64,000 nucleotides of DNA from Thermoproteota archaeon (GCA_027491415.1 JAOZFH010000050.1:22778-86777); one strand, 5' to 3'; shown: positions 32,350 through 41,681, counted from the stretch's first letter. Notes: a model not told the origin generated them from the letters alone. Program-made: numbers and translations.

Positions 32350-32942
32350 AGGCGGAAATCCTTAGGCTGGGGCTGCTGAGGTTCGGGAGGTTCAGGCTCT
32401 CCTCCGGCGAACTGAGCCCTGTCTACGTGGACCTCAGGCCAGCGGCCTCGCATCCCGACTTCTTCGACTCACTCGTGGAGCGGCTCTCCGCCCTGGTGTT
32501 CCTCGGTGGGCACGACGCCGTGTGCGGCGTGGCCGTCTCTGGCCTGCCGTTGGCCACAGGCGTGGCTCTGAGACTTCGAATACCCCTGCTCTACATCAGA
32601 GGACGGCGAAAAGATCACGGGACCATGTCAACGCTCGAGGGCGGACTTCAGAAGGGGTGGGACGTGGCTGTCATCGACGACGTGTCCACCACGGGATCCT
32701 CGATACTCCGAGCCGTCAGGGCGCTAAGGTCATCCGGCGCCGATGTCAGAGCCGCCTACGTGGTCGTCGACAGGGAGCAGGGCGCTCGGGAGAGGCTGAC
32801 AGAGTTCGGGGTGGATCTCAGGCCGCTGACCACCCTCCTGGGGGTGGTAGAGAGGGGAGTCGAGCTAGGGTTGGTCGATGGGGCGACGGCCGAGGAGGTG
32901 CGCAGACACCTGACTGCGACAAGAGTCGGTGGAAGGGGGTGA
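32340..32942 (+). CDS. pyrE: Orotate phosphoribosyltransferase
   Basis: About 200 residues from ATG 32340, overlapping the end of pyrF by 10 bp. The PRPP-binding motif is VAVIDDVSTTGSSILRAV, the type-I phosphoribosyltransferase signature; the N-terminal FGRFRLSSGELSPVYVDLRP is typical of PyrE. Makes OMP from orotate, feeding PyrF. Confidence 0.92.
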   Translation: MDLKAEILRLGLLRFGRFRLSSGELSPVYVDLRPAASHPDFFDSLVERLSALVFLGGHDAVCGVAVSGLPLATGVALRLRIPLLYIRGRRKDHGTMSTLEGGLQKGWDVAVIDDVSTTGSSILRAVRALRSSGADVRAAYVVVDREQGARERLTEFGVDLRPLTTLLGVVERGVELGLVDGATAEEVRRHLTATRVGGRG

Positions 32943-32948
32943 CCAAGG

Positions 32949-33716
32949 GTGCACCTGACGGCGGAGGTAAGAGAGGTCGAGAAACTCACGGCGCGAGTGA
33001 AGCTCTACGTCCTGGAGTTGAAGGAGCGCCTCGGGTCCTGGCCTGGCCAGTTCGTAATGGTCTGGCTTCCGGGATCCGGGGAGATACCGATCAGCGTCGC
33101 CAGGGAGAGGGGGCGCGAGATCTGGCTGGTGATCGCAAGGGTTGGCAGGGTCACCGGGGCCATCCACGAGGAGGTGGGCGAGGGGGCAAGGCTCTGGATC
33201 AGGGGGCCCTACGGGCGCGGGTTCTCCACAAGCCCTGGGAGACACCTGCTCGTGGGCGGGGGCTTTGGCGTGGCCCCGCTGCTCAGGCTAGCAGATGAGC
33301 TTCGAGCTCTCGACGGGCCGGTGGAGGTCTGGGCGGCGCTCGGATTCAAGTCCGCCGACGACGCGCTGCTGCTCGAGGAATTCAAAGAGGTCGTAGACAG
33401 GGTGACCGTGTCCACGGACGACGGCACCCTGGGGGAGAAGGGTCTCGTTACCGACGTGGTGGAGCTGGATTGGCCGAATGTGGTCCACGCCTCTGGACCC
33501 GAGCCCATGCTCAGGGCGCTGGCCTTTTCCTGTCTCCAGAGGGGCGTGAGGCTGGAGATCAGCCTTGAGAGGCGGATGAGGTGTGGCCTGGGGCTGTGCG
33601 GATCCTGTGAGGTCGAGTCGACCGGGATGAGGGTTTGCAGAGACGGGCCCGTCTTCGACGCCAGGCTCCTGGCCTCCGCGGAGTTCGCCAGGCGGTCGCT
33701 GGAGGTGTGGGCGTGA
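32949..33716 (+). CDS. pyrK: Dihydroorotate dehydrogenase electron-transfer subunit
   Basis: 255 residues: an FAD-binding barrel, an NAD-binding domain (LLVGGGFGVAPLLRLAD) and a C-terminal [2Fe-2S] site with C212, C217, C220 and C230 (CGLGLCGSC...C). This is the PyrK layout. It passes electrons between the flavin of PyrD and NAD. Starts at GTG 32949, six bases after pyrE; its stop overlaps the pyrD start. Confidence 0.9.
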   Translation: MHLTAEVREVEKLTARVKLYVLELKERLGSWPGQFVMVWLPGSGEIPISVARERGREIWLVIARVGRVTGAIHEEVGEGARLWIRGPYGRGFSTSPGRHLLVGGGFGVAPLLRLADELRALDGPVEVWAALGFKSADDALLLEEFKEVVDRVTVSTDDGTLGEKGLVTDVVELDWPNVVHASGPEPMLRALAFSCLQRGVRLEISLERRMRCGLGLCGSCEVESTGMRVCRDGPVFDARLLASAEFARRSLEVWA

Positions 33717-34693
33717 GGACTGAAGGGGGCGTGGGAGCCGAGACTCGGCCCTCAGAGAGATCTGCGGGTGGATGGGCGCTCGAGGTGGAGCTCGCGGGCC
33801 TCCGCCTCGCTAATCCGACGGTTCTGGCCTCCGGAGTGCTCGGGACGTCTGCGTCCCTTCTGGCCAGGGCAGCAAGCTCCGGAGCGGGCGCTGTGACCAC
33901 GAAGACCCTCACGCTTCATCCCAGGCGGGGTAACCCCAATCCGGTTGTTGTAGAGTTGGACACGGGGCTCCTCAACTCCATGGGACTCCCAAACCCTGGA
34001 CTGGAGCCTTTCCTACCCGAGATCCGTGCGTACCGGTCCTCCGGCCTCAGGTCACCGCTGATAGGGAGCATCTGGGCGCTTAACTCAGAGGAAGCGTCCA
34101 CCATGGCATCGATGATTCAAGAGGCGGGTGCCAACGCGGTGGAGTTGAACGTTTCATGCCCCAACGCTTCTAAGGACGAGCTGGACACTATTGGGAGTGA
34201 GCAACTCGTGAGAGAGTTGGTCGAGGCAGTCAGGCGCTCTGTTAGCGTGCCGGTATTCGTGAAGCTGCCTCCCCTGCACTGGGGGCTCACCAAGCTGGCG
34301 GGGGCAGCCGTTGATGCCGGCGCGGATGTCCTCGTGGCAACCAACGCGCTCAGAGGAATGGCGATTGACGTACGTGCCCGCCGCCCGATCCTCTCAGGGA
34401 TCACTGGGGGTCTGTCCGGCAGGGCCCTGAAGCCGGTGGCCCTGAGAGCCGTCTACGAACTCTATGGGGAGTTCGGCGACGAGATCCAAGTAGTGGGGGT
34501 GGGAGGCGTACAAGACTGGCGAGACGCCGTGGAGTACCTCCTTGCGGGCGCCTCTGCCGTCGAGATCGGGACGGCACTGATCTACCGGGGTCTCAGCGTG
34601 TTCAGGAGAGTGGCCTCAGGGATCGAGGGGTATCTGCGAGAGGAGGGGTTTCACTCCGTGGAAGAAATCGTAGGGGCCGCTCGCCGCGGGTGA
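33713..34693 (+). CDS. pyrD: Dihydroorotate dehydrogenase catalytic subunit (class 1B)
   Basis: About 326 residues, a TIM-barrel flavoprotein oxidising dihydroorotate. Typical parts are ANPTVLASGVLGTSASLL, LLNSMGLPNPG, VELNVSCPN (substrate loop with the class-1 Cys), FVKLPP, and VGVGGVQDWRDAVEYLLAGASAVEIGTAL. GTG 33713 overlaps the pyrK stop (GTGA), so the pair is translationally coupled. The first 25 residues are a polar extension before the domain. PyrD with PyrK forms the NAD-linked class 1B enzyme. Confidence 0.92.
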   Translation: MRTEGGVGAETRPSERSAGGWALEVELAGLRLANPTVLASGVLGTSASLLARAASSGAGAVTTKTLTLHPRRGNPNPVVVELDTGLLNSMGLPNPGLEPFLPEIRAYRSSGLRSPLIGSIWALNSEEASTMASMIQEAGANAVELNVSCPNASKDELDTIGSEQLVRELVEAVRRSVSVPVFVKLPPLHWGLTKLAGAAVDAGADVLVATNALRGMAIDVRARRPILSGITGGLSGRALKPVALRAVYELYGEFGDEIQVVGVGGVQDWRDAVEYLLAGASAVEIGTALIYRGLSVFRRVASGIEGYLREEGFHSVEEIVGAARRG

Positions 34694-34765
34694 TCGCCGG
34701 CCGCCATTCACCACTCGGCCCCCTCGGGTAAAATTCAGAAAAAAGTGTGGAGAGGTTCGGGCGGC

Positions 34766-35425
34766 TCACTCGACCTTCTTGTGACAGAACCACCAGTCGA
34801 AGCACTCGATCTCTCCAGCCTTGGCCTTCTCTAGCCTCTCCTTGGCGGTCTCCTCGTCAGAGGCGGGCGGGACTATGACGTGGTCGCCGACCAGCTCGTT
34901 CTCGGGCCAGTTGTGCGGAATGGCCACGCCGTGCTTGTCGGCCACCTGGAAGCCCTTGATCATCCTCAGTATCTCGTCGACGTTCCTCCCGAGCTCCTGC
35001 GGGTAGTAGAGGATGGCCCTGATTATGCCATTCGGGTCGACTACGAAGACGGCCCTCACGGTGTTGGTGCCCTTGTTCGGGTGAATGAGGCCCAGCGCGC
35101 TGGCGACCTTGCCCAGGTCGTCGGCTATTATCGGGAACTTGATCTCCACGCCGAGCTTCTCCTTGATCCACTCGACCCACTTGATGTGGCTGAACACCTG
35201 GTCGATGCTCAGGCCGATGAGCTCGGTGTTGAGCTCCTTGAACTTCTCGTACCTCTTCTGGAAGGCGACGAACTCGGTGGTGCAGACGGGCGTGAAGTCG
35301 GCTGGGTGGCTGAACAGCACGAACCACTTGCCGGCGAAGTGGTCGGGGAGCTTGATCTTGCCGTGGGTCGTCTGGACCTCGAGGGTTGGGAACTTCTCGC
35401 CCAGCAGCGGAATCCTTCCCTCCAT
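34766..35425 (-). CDS. Peroxiredoxin (Prx6-like archaeal thioredoxin peroxidase)
   Basis: 219 residues. The peroxidatic Cys is C48 in [10 protein letters not shown]208 and C214 near the C-terminus (CFDWWFC) are the resolving positions seen in archaeal 2-Cys members of the Prx6 branch. It reduces hydrogen peroxide and organic peroxides. ATG 35425 has an AGGTGG 7 bases upstream. A palindrome lies between the TATA box and the start, so repression by an oxidant-sensitive factor is plausible. It sits beside the cytochrome bd genes. Confidence 0.95.
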   Translation of the reverse strand: MEGRIPLLGEKFPTLEVQTTHGKIKLPDHFAGKWFVLFSHPADFTPVCTTEFVAFQKRYEKFKELNTELIGLSIDQVFSHIKWVEWIKEKLGVEIKFPIIADDLGKVASALGLIHPNKGTNTVRAVFVVDPNGIIRAILYYPQELGRNVDEILRMIKGFQVADKHGVAIPHNWPENELVGDHVIVPPASDEETAKERLEKAKAGEIECFDWWFCHKKVE

Positions 35426-35438
35426 GATACCACCTACT

Positions 35439-35463
35439 AACCAACTTGGTTGTGATATTATAA
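35439..35463 (-). promoter_or_regulatory. Promoter and palindrome of the peroxiredoxin gene
   Basis: The TATA box reads TTATAATAT on the minus strand (35455-35463). AACCAA (35439-35444), C, TTGGTT (35446-35451) is a perfect 6-bp inverted repeat just inside the start-site region. Confidence 0.5.
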
Positions 35464-35621
35464 GTCTTACCTTCGCTATCCAAACTTCAATAACCTGACC
35501 TTTACCTAAACAAAGTGATTGATCTCGGGTTGTTCAGAGTTCCCAAAGATACAAAGAGGTATCCAACCAGAGGCAATAAAAATGGAAAAATTAGGGGAGT
35601 CTAAAAGAGACCCTCGGGGTC

Positions 35622-36893
35622 TCAATCCGACCCTCCGTCGCCGCCTGTCCGGCCCACTTCAGGCTGCCCTTCTCCACCTTCCGCTGCCATTTCTTCCCGC
35701 TGCCGACTTACCCCTTCGAGATCCTCGGGCTCCCCCTTGGTCGCGACGTAGATCAGCGCGGCAACGGCCGCGAGGAGCGGGGTCAGCGCCGCGCCCGTGA
35801 TGACGTAGACGCCAGGCAGGTTGGCCAGGGGGTTCACCGTGTCGACGGAGAGGGCGCTGACGACCCAGGACGGCAGCATGTTGAAGAGGTCGGGCCTGGC
35901 CACGAAGTACGGGAGCTGGCTGTACATGTTGAGCAGCTCTCCCGTGATCACCGTGCCCAGGGCGGCCGGCCCCAGCGTCTTTATCCAGCTCATGGGTCGG
36001 TCGTCGAGCTCTAATCCCTTGAGGAGCCTGTCGAGGACGTAGAGGATGACTCCGAACTGAACGGCCACCAGCGCCATCTTCACAAGGAAGAGCCAGGAGA
36101 AGTCCTTGGTCGGGTCCGCGCCCAAGAACCCGCCGAAGATGTTCAAGAACTTGTACTGCGAGACGGAGAGGAGGCTTAGCGTGTACCAGAAGCCGAAGAC
36201 CAGCATCAAGAACAGGGAGAGCGTGCCGTACGGCAGCAGAGCCTTCACCAGACCGGCGTACCTCTCCCTCAGCTCACCCTCCGTCCTGAGGTACCTCCAG
36301 GCGTATGCCGACGCGACGACGAATAGTCCGGTGGACAGGGCGCCGAACACGCTCTTCAGGTAGAGCGGCATCAGGGTCGGGTTCGACAGCGCCTCGCCCA
36401 GTATCAGGTGGGGCTTTGGCTGGAGCCTGAGGCCGAACGGGGCGTTAAGGAACGCGAAGACAGCCCTGAAGCCGAGGGGGATCAGGATGCCGGTGGCGGC
36501 CATCGCGGCCCCGATGAGCAGGTGGATGCCGCTGGAGACGCGATCCCAGAGGTACCAGTAGCCGGCCACTGAGAGGAACCTGAGGGCTATGAGGAGGACG
36601 GCGAGGCCGAAGGGCACCCAGGTGAGGTGCCCGGCCAGCCCTATGAAGGCGGGGTAGAAGGCGAGCAGGGCGACGGTGAAGGCCGTGCCGAAGACTCCGG
36701 CGACGGCGTACGTCATTGCGTAGTATCTCATGAGGTTCTTGGCCCTCCTGACCAGGAACTCGTCCTCCCTGCGCTCCCCGACCCTCTTCATGATCGGGAT
36801 GAGCGTCGCAAGCCCTATGTCCAGGTTTACGAGGGCGATGTGGAGGCCAAAGGCCAGGGAGAGGATGAAGACGATGGGAACGGGCTCGGGCAT
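35622..36893 (-). CDS. Second CydA-like subunit of an archaeal cytochrome bd oxidase (CydA')
   Basis: 423 residues with about nine membrane helices. The N-terminal part (FGLHIALVNLDIGLATLIPIMKR and YAMTYAVAGVFGTAFTVALLAFYPAFIG) parallels the first helices of CydA, including the His of helix I and a G-T segment in the place of the CydA GT-x-EFG motif, but the glutamate-rich stretches of true CydA are missing. There is no CydB. Paired CydA-like subunits are known in archaea as CydAA'. The last 40 residues are hydrophilic. It follows cydA by 8 bp. Confidence 0.75.
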   Translation of the reverse strand: MPEPVPIVFILSLAFGLHIALVNLDIGLATLIPIMKRVGERREDEFLVRRAKNLMRYYAMTYAVAGVFGTAFTVALLAFYPAFIGLAGHLTWVPFGLAVLLIALRFLSVAGYWYLWDRVSSGIHLLIGAAMAATGILIPLGFRAVFAFLNAPFGLRLQPKPHLILGEALSNPTLMPLYLKSVFGALSTGLFVVASAYAWRYLRTEGELRERYAGLVKALLPYGTLSLFLMLVFGFWYTLSLLSVSQYKFLNIFGGFLGADPTKDFSWLFLVKMALVAVQFGVILYVLDRLLKGLELDDRPMSWIKTLGPAALGTVITGELLNMYSQLPYFVARPDLFNMLPSWVVSALSVDTVNPLANLPGVYVITGAALTPLLAAVAALIYVATKGEPEDLEGVSRQREEMAAEGGEGQPEVGRTGGDGGSD

Positions 36894-36901
36894 GCGTCAG
36901 C

Positions 36902-38515
36902 TCACCTCCCACTCTCCTCCCTCTTCCAGAGGTAGACGTAGACCACGGCGAACAGGAGCGCCAGCAGGGCGACTAGGTAGGCGGCGACTAGCATCAGCTG
37001 CCACGTCGGCGGCGGGTTCACGGTGAGCTCGGTCTGGACGTCCATGATCCCGTAGATGGCCCAGGGCTTCCTCCCCATCTCCCTGACCGCCCACCCGAGG
37101 AAGCTAACCACATGCGCCAGGACCGGCGAGGCGGCGGAGAGGTTGAGGGCCCAGCCCGGCGGTTCGGCCGACCTCCTGAGGCATGCGACCGAGAGGAGGG
37201 CCACGAGTCCGAGGAGGACCCCCAGCCCGATCTTGGTGTAGTAGAGGTAGTGCACGACCAGGGGGGGCCTGAAGTCGGACTGGATGAGGTCGTAGGACGG
37301 GATGACCGCGCTCGTGCTCCCGTAGGCCAGGAGCGGCATGAGCTTCCCGTGGACCAGCCCTTCGGCGTGGATCAAGGCCGGCAGACTCGTTATCTGCTCG
37401 CTGGTCCCCTCCATCGCGGCGAACTTCTCCGGGTTGAACTCGGCGACGGCGGCCCCCATCGCGTGGCCGGAGCCGGTCCCCTGGATGGCCACGGCCACCA
37501 GGGCCACCACGGCGGCGAACTTGAAGGCCCTCCTGAAGTACTCCCTGTCCGGATCGTCCCCGGGAGTTCTGAGGAGCCTCAGCGCGTAGGCGCCCATGAC
37601 CGTGAAGGCCGAGACGGTCACCGCGGCTCCTATGGAGTGCACGAAGGTGGCCACGTAAGTCCCGGACTTGAAGGTGATCGTGTACACGCCGGCGTGCCTT
37701 ACGGTGTTGGCCACTATCGAGTCGAGGACGCTCTTGAGCGGGACCGACGCGAGCGCCTGGGCCGCCTCGGGTCTCGCGACCGCCGCGAGCAGGCTCTCGC
37801 CGACGGTGTAGCCGGCGAAGGCCTGACCCATCAGCGCCCTGACCAGCCCGGCCGGCAGCGAGACCAGGACGTAGTCGGCCCCGCTCTCCAGGAGCTTCCC
37901 CCCGACCGACGCGAGCTTCTGGGCGTCGAGGGCCTGGGCCACCTGAGTGGGGACGAAGAGGAGCACCTCCGGCGGCGCCCAGGATCCCGTCGTCGGGTCG
38001 TAGTTCGCCAAGACGTTTGCCGGAGACTGCATGAAGGAGTTGACGCTCAGGATCATGGCCCCGGAGAACCAGGCGCCGGCCAGGGCGAGCACCCCGATGA
38101 GCAGGTGCGCCTTGCGGGAGACCCTGCCGTCGGCGTAGAAGTAGAGGTAGATGAAGACGACCTCCGTGATGAAGGCGAAGATCTCGAGGTAGAGCGGGAA
38201 GTAGATGTACCTGCCGGCCGCCTCCGTGAGGTTGGGCCAGAGCAGTATGAGCCCGAACTCCGACGCCGTGCCGGAGGCGGCGCCGACCGCGAAGACCACC
38301 GCGAAGCCCTTGGCCAGGTTCCTGGACAGCCTCTTCCAGTGCTCGTTCCCCGTCCGCAGCCAAATGGCCTCGGCCAAGACCGCCAGGAGCGGCAGGCCGA
38401 GGACGTACTGCAGTATGGCCCAGTGGACCTCTATGCCTATCATGGACAGGAGGCGCTCGTACCCGGCCGGGTATCCCCTGAGCCACTCCAGGATCAGATC
38501 GACGAGGCCCGGCAT
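36902..38515 (-). CDS. cydA: Cytochrome bd-type oxidase subunit I
   Basis: 537 residues. Conserved elements include the helix-I His (GIEVHWAILQYVLGLPLLAVL), GTASEFGLILLWPNL, LYLEIFAFITEVVFIYLYFY with its acidic channel residue, HLLIGVLALAGAWFSGAMI, and REMGRKPWAIYGIM before a final helix. It would oxidise quinol and reduce oxygen in the membrane. The long loop in the middle (about 180-300) corresponds to the Q-loop region but is divergent. Upstream, an AT-rich ttaatttaaatt at 38549-38562 is the probable promoter. It is transcribed with the CydA-like subunit. Confidence 0.88.
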   Translation of the reverse strand: MPGLVDLILEWLRGYPAGYERLLSMIGIEVHWAILQYVLGLPLLAVLAEAIWLRTGNEHWKRLSRNLAKGFAVVFAVGAASGTASEFGLILLWPNLTEAAGRYIYFPLYLEIFAFITEVVFIYLYFYADGRVSRKAHLLIGVLALAGAWFSGAMILSVNSFMQSPANVLANYDPTTGSWAPPEVLLFVPTQVAQALDAQKLASVGGKLLESGADYVLVSLPAGLVRALMGQAFAGYTVGESLLAAVARPEAAQALASVPLKSVLDSIVANTVRHAGVYTITFKSGTYVATFVHSIGAAVTVSAFTVMGAYALRLLRTPGDDPDREYFRRAFKFAAVVALVAVAIQGTGSGHAMGAAVAEFNPEKFAAMEGTSEQITSLPALIHAEGLVHGKLMPLLAYGSTSAVIPSYDLIQSDFRPPLVVHYLYYTKIGLGVLLGLVALLSVACLRRSAEPPGWALNLSAASPVLAHVVSFLGWAVREMGRKPWAIYGIMDVQTELTVNPPPTWQLMLVAAYLVALLALLFAVVYVYLWKREESGR

Positions 38516-38597
38516 GGCAACCTCTGGTTCTCGTGCCTCGCTGGTTTCTAATTTAAATTAATCCGGTTAGAATTACAAACTAAGCCGTCCCCGGGCC

Positions 38598-38948
38598 CTA
38601 CCGCCTCCGGGGCTGGTCCTCAACCCTCCCCGATCCAAAGTAGGCCGTCGGCCCTTCAGCCTCCCTGAGGACCCTCGCCCTCTCCCCCACCCTGTAGAGG
38701 GCCAGGTACTCATCGTCCCCCACCCTGTCAACGGCCTCAACGACGACCTCGTCGCCCAGCAGATCTCGGACCCTCCAGGCGAGGTCCTCGAAGTAGTCGT
38801 AGAGGCCGCAGGAGGCGCAGAAGGGGCCCCTCATCCTGACGACCGCGGCGTCTCCCTCAACGTGGATCAGCTCTGCCACGGCCTCCGGACTGCGGAACTC
38901 GTTGAACCCCCTCACGGCCTCCTCAAATGCCTCCTTCAAGTCACGCAT
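38598..38948 (-). CDS. Small protein with a CxxC motif
   Basis: 116 residues. The notable part is VRMRGPFCASCGLYDYFEDLAWRVRDLL, with a single Cys-x2-Cys followed by acidic/aromatic helix. It could bind metal as a dimer or act as a redox protein; I do not recognise a named family. It lies between SfsA and cytochrome bd and reads the same way as both. Confidence 0.6.
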   Translation of the reverse strand: MRDLKEAFEEAVRGFNEFRSPEAVAELIHVEGDAAVVRMRGPFCASCGLYDYFEDLAWRVRDLLGDEVVVEAVDRVGDDEYLALYRVGERARVLREAEGPTAYFGSGRVEDQPRRR

Positions 38949-38992
38949 CCCGCGCGGCCCCCGTCTGGGGTTAATAAGGGCTCACCCATGGG

Positions 38993-39679
38993 CTACGCCA
39001 CCACGGGTATACTGCCCGCCGGCTCGATGACCCTCCCCCTGAGCCTGAACTTGTGGGCGAGCAGCGCGACCCCCCTCCGGCGGGCCGCCCTGAGGGCCTC
39101 CGCGAACTTCGGGTCGGTCTCCCCGTTCGGCTCCAGCCTCTCGGCGTCGGGCCGCATCACCAGGAACAGCACCGCGGCCTTCATTCCTGAGCGGACGGCC
39201 CTGATGAGGTTTAGGACGTGCCTGGTGCCCCTCTCGGTGGGCGCGTCCGGGAACAGGGCCACCCCATCAACCACCAGCGTGCACCCCTTGACCTCCACAA
39301 GCGTGGGCGGAGAGGTGCCGAGCATGAGGTCGACCCTGCTGTCGCCAAACCTGACCTCCCTCCTGATGGGGGCGTCAGCCGGGAGCTCCGGGACCACCCC
39401 CGAGAGTATCAGCTCCGTGGCCAGGTCCGTGTGAAGGCCCGAGTTCACGACAGTCCACCAGCCCCCCGACCACACGGCGAGCACCTCGCAGTCCGTCTTC
39501 CTCCCGGGGGCGCCCCTCTCCAAGAATATGGTCCTGGCCCCCGGAACCAAGATCTCGTTCAGCCTGCCGGGATCTCTCAAGTGGCACCTTCTCGTCCCGG
39601 CAGACGTGTCGAGCACAACCGTGAACCTGTTAGGCCTCGACCTGAACCGCCCGTACCCCAGCCGACCCTCTATCCTCAA
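38993..39679 (-). CDS. sfsA: SfsA family protein (sugar fermentation stimulation homolog)
   Basis: 228 residues. Family signatures are RFRSRPNRFTVVL, CHLRDPGRLNEIL, VNSGLHTDLATELI, RVDLMLG..LVEVKGCTLV and FPDAPTERGTRHVLNL. SfsA proteins have an OB-fold plus a restriction-endonuclease-like fold and probably bind DNA or act as nucleases; the historic name reflects an E. coli phenotype only. The gene is divergent from the flavodiiron gene with only 11 bp between the frames as drawn. Confidence 0.93.
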   Translation of the reverse strand: MRIEGRLGYGRFRSRPNRFTVVLDTSAGTRRCHLRDPGRLNEILVPGARTIFLERGAPGRKTDCEVLAVWSGGWWTVVNSGLHTDLATELILSGVVPELPADAPIRREVRFGDSRVDLMLGTSPPTLVEVKGCTLVVDGVALFPDAPTERGTRHVLNLIRAVRSGMKAAVLFLVMRPDAERLEPNGETDPKFAEALRAARRRGVALLAHKFRLRGRVIEPAGSIPVVA

Positions 39680-39741
39680 CGCCCCTCATAGTGGAGTGTA
39701 AATTTTTTCAGGTTTGTCGGCCTCCGACGCCCGGTGGAAGC

Positions 39742-40926
39742 TTGAGTTGGATCAGGGCAGAGGTCGCCCCGGGAGTCACCCTCGTCAGGGTTCTCAACAC
39801 CACGTTCAAGAGGTTCGAGAACTTCTGGCCCATCCCAAAGGGAACGTCCTACAACTTCTACGTGGTCAAGGGGTCTGAGGGAGTTGCTCTCATAGACGGC
39901 GCCGATGAGCGGGTCTCGGACGCGTTCTGGGAGGCGCTCGAGACGGTTGTGGATCCCTCAGAGATCACCCTGGTCGTCTCTCAGCACACGGAGCCCGACC
40001 ACTCGGGCACCCTCGCCGAGGTCTTGAGGAGGGCCCCTAAGGCGAGGCTGGTGGGCACGAGGCAGGCGATTCAGATAGGGACCTCCCTCTCCAGCTACCC
40101 GGCCGACAGGTCCAAGCCCGTGGCGGACGGGGAGACGATCAGCCTCGGGGACAGGACCCTAAGGTTCGTCTCGGCCCCCTTCGTGCACTGGCCAGACACC
40201 ATGATGACGCTCCTCCAAGAGGAGGGGGTCCTCTTCACGTGCGACCTCTTCGGCTCGCACGGGGCCAGCACGGCCGTCTACCACGACGAGGACCCGGATG
40301 GCTTCGAGCTGCGGGACTACTACTCCTCCATCCTGATGGTCTACTCGGCAATGGTGGCCAAGGCGGTGGCCAAGGTCAGGGAGATCTCTCCGAGGCTCAT
40401 AGCGCCGGGACACGGGGCCCTCCACAGGGACGTCGAGTCCGTCCTGAAGACCTACGAGAGGTGGACGTCCTGGACCCCCCTCAAGAGGGCCCTGATAGTG
40501 CTTGGCAGCCAGTACGAGCGCACGCAGAGGCTCGCGGAGGCCGCGGCAGAGGGTCTGAGGGGGAGGGGGTTCGAGGTCGTGGTCATGGACACGGCGGAGG
40601 CCGACTACGACGACCTCCTCTCGGAGACGCTGGAGTCGGCCGCGCTGGTCATAGCGTCGAGCACGCACAACGCCAGGCCCTTCCTTGGGGTGACCTTCTA
40701 CCTCGACCTGCTCGCGGAGTACAAGCCCAAGAACAAGGTTGTGGCGCTCCTGGGCTCCTACGGGTGGGGCGGCGGGGCGCTCAGGGTCGTCAGGGAGGTG
40801 GTAGAGGGGCTGAAGCTTCCGATAGTCGGGGAGCTGGCCGTCAAGGGGACGCCGGGGGACGAGGACCTCAGGGCTGCGCGCGAGCTTGGCGAGAAGCTGG
40901 CGGAGGAGGCCCTCAAGCTCCTGTAA
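39742..40926 (+). CDS. FprA-type flavodiiron protein
   Basis: About 394 residues: an N-terminal metallo-beta-lactamase-like diiron domain with HTEPDHSG (residues 82-89) and later FVHWPDTM and CDLFGSHG ligand segments, then a flavodoxin domain starting near LIVLGSQYERTQRLAE with GSYGWGGGALR. These enzymes reduce oxygen or nitric oxide to water or nitrous oxide with electrons via FMN. I prefer TTG 39742, as an AT-rich tgtaaatttttt lies at 39696-39707; a GTG at 39691 is the longer alternative. It fits the nearby oxygen-handling genes. Confidence 0.9.
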   Translation: MSWIRAEVAPGVTLVRVLNTTFKRFENFWPIPKGTSYNFYVVKGSEGVALIDGADERVSDAFWEALETVVDPSEITLVVSQHTEPDHSGTLAEVLRRAPKARLVGTRQAIQIGTSLSSYPADRSKPVADGETISLGDRTLRFVSAPFVHWPDTMMTLLQEEGVLFTCDLFGSHGASTAVYHDEDPDGFELRDYYSSILMVYSAMVAKAVAKVREISPRLIAPGHGALHRDVESVLKTYERWTSWTPLKRALIVLGSQYERTQRLAEAAAEGLRGRGFEVVVMDTAEADYDDLLSETLESAALVIASSTHNARPFLGVTFYLDLLAEYKPKNKVVALLGSYGWGGGALRVVREVVEGLKLPIVGELAVKGTPGDEDLRAARELGEKLAEEALKLL

Positions 40927-40962
40927 CTTCGCCCGGCGGTCCCAGATCCGCGGAGGGCGGCG

Positions 40963-41241
40963 TCACCCGACCCCGCGCTCCCAGACCACCCTCCCCCTCA
41001 CCCTCACCTGGACCACCCTGTGGAGGGGAATGACCGTCCCGTCCGGGAGCACCATCCTGTCCGACCTCACCTCCAAGAGGTCGCCGCCCCTGACCGAGTC
41101 CAGGCCAGTCTCCGTCCCCCTGGAGATGTACACTATCTCGTACTCCTCGGGCCTCTCACCCGGCTTCCACAGCATGGCGCTCAGTATCTCCCTGATCTCG
41201 GCCTTTCCCTTTCTGGCCCTGGCTCGCCTGCGTCGGGTCAA
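40963..41241 (-). CDS. DUF504 (UPF0248) protein
   Basis: 92 residues matching the small archaeal DUF504 family: EIREILSAMLW, EEYEIVYISRGTETGL, then LPDGTVIPLHRVVQVRVRGRVVWER. It has a compact beta fold and is suspected to bind RNA; its role is not known. A basic N-terminus (TRRRRARARKGK) precedes the domain. Confidence 0.85.
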   Translation of the reverse strand: MTRRRRARARKGKAEIREILSAMLWKPGERPEEYEIVYISRGTETGLDSVRGGDLLEVRSDRMVLPDGTVIPLHRVVQVRVRGRVVWERGVG

Positions 41242-41264
41242 GTCCGATCCTCGCCACCCTCGCC

Positions 41265-41681
41265 TCAGAACATGGAGACTATTATCGCCCCCACCACTAT
41301 CAGGAGGCTACCGACCACCTTCGGCAGCGTAAGCCTCTCCCCGAGCACGAGGGCCGCGAGCACGACCCCGAAGATTACGCTGGTCCTGTCTATGGGGATG
41401 ACCCTCGACGCCTCGCCCACGCTGAGGGCCTTGAAGTAGGCCATCCAAGAGGCTGCGCCGAAGAGGCCCGCCAGGGCTATGAAGCCGAGGGCCTTGGCGT
41501 CCACCTTGCTGAGGTCGGTCCTGCCTATGGCCGCCGCGAACAGAGCCGAGAGTATGGCCATTATGACGGCCCTAATCGCCGTGGCGGTTATCGGATCTAC
41601 CTCTTCAACGCCTATCTTTCCGACAACGCCAACGAGGCCGGCGAACAGCGCGGACAGGAGCGCGTAGAACAACCACGCAGC
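41265..41681 (-). CDS. Half-size EamA (DMT) transporter
   Basis: 138 residues from ATG 41681, with five hydrophobic helices. It shows the EamA pattern PITATAIRAVIMAILSALFA, ALAGLFGAASWMAYFKAL and SVIFGVVLAALVLGERLTLPKVVGSLLIVVGAIIV. Full EamA carriers have two such repeats; half-size members probably work as dimers. The substrate is unknown. Confidence 0.88.
   Translation of the reverse strand, partial: AAWLFYALLSALFAGLVGVVGKIGVEEVDPITATAIRAVIMAILSALFAAAIGRTDLSKVDAKALGFIALAGLFGAASWMAYFKALSVGEASRVIPIDRTSVIFGVVLAALVLGERLTLPKVVGSLLIVVGAIIVSMF

Noticed and set aside
37104..38551. Long open frames of over 400 codons on both strands over cytochrome bd.
   Set aside because: They are by-products of high GC content; their translations are Gly/Arg/Pro-rich without membrane helices, whereas the cydA frame has clear family motifs.
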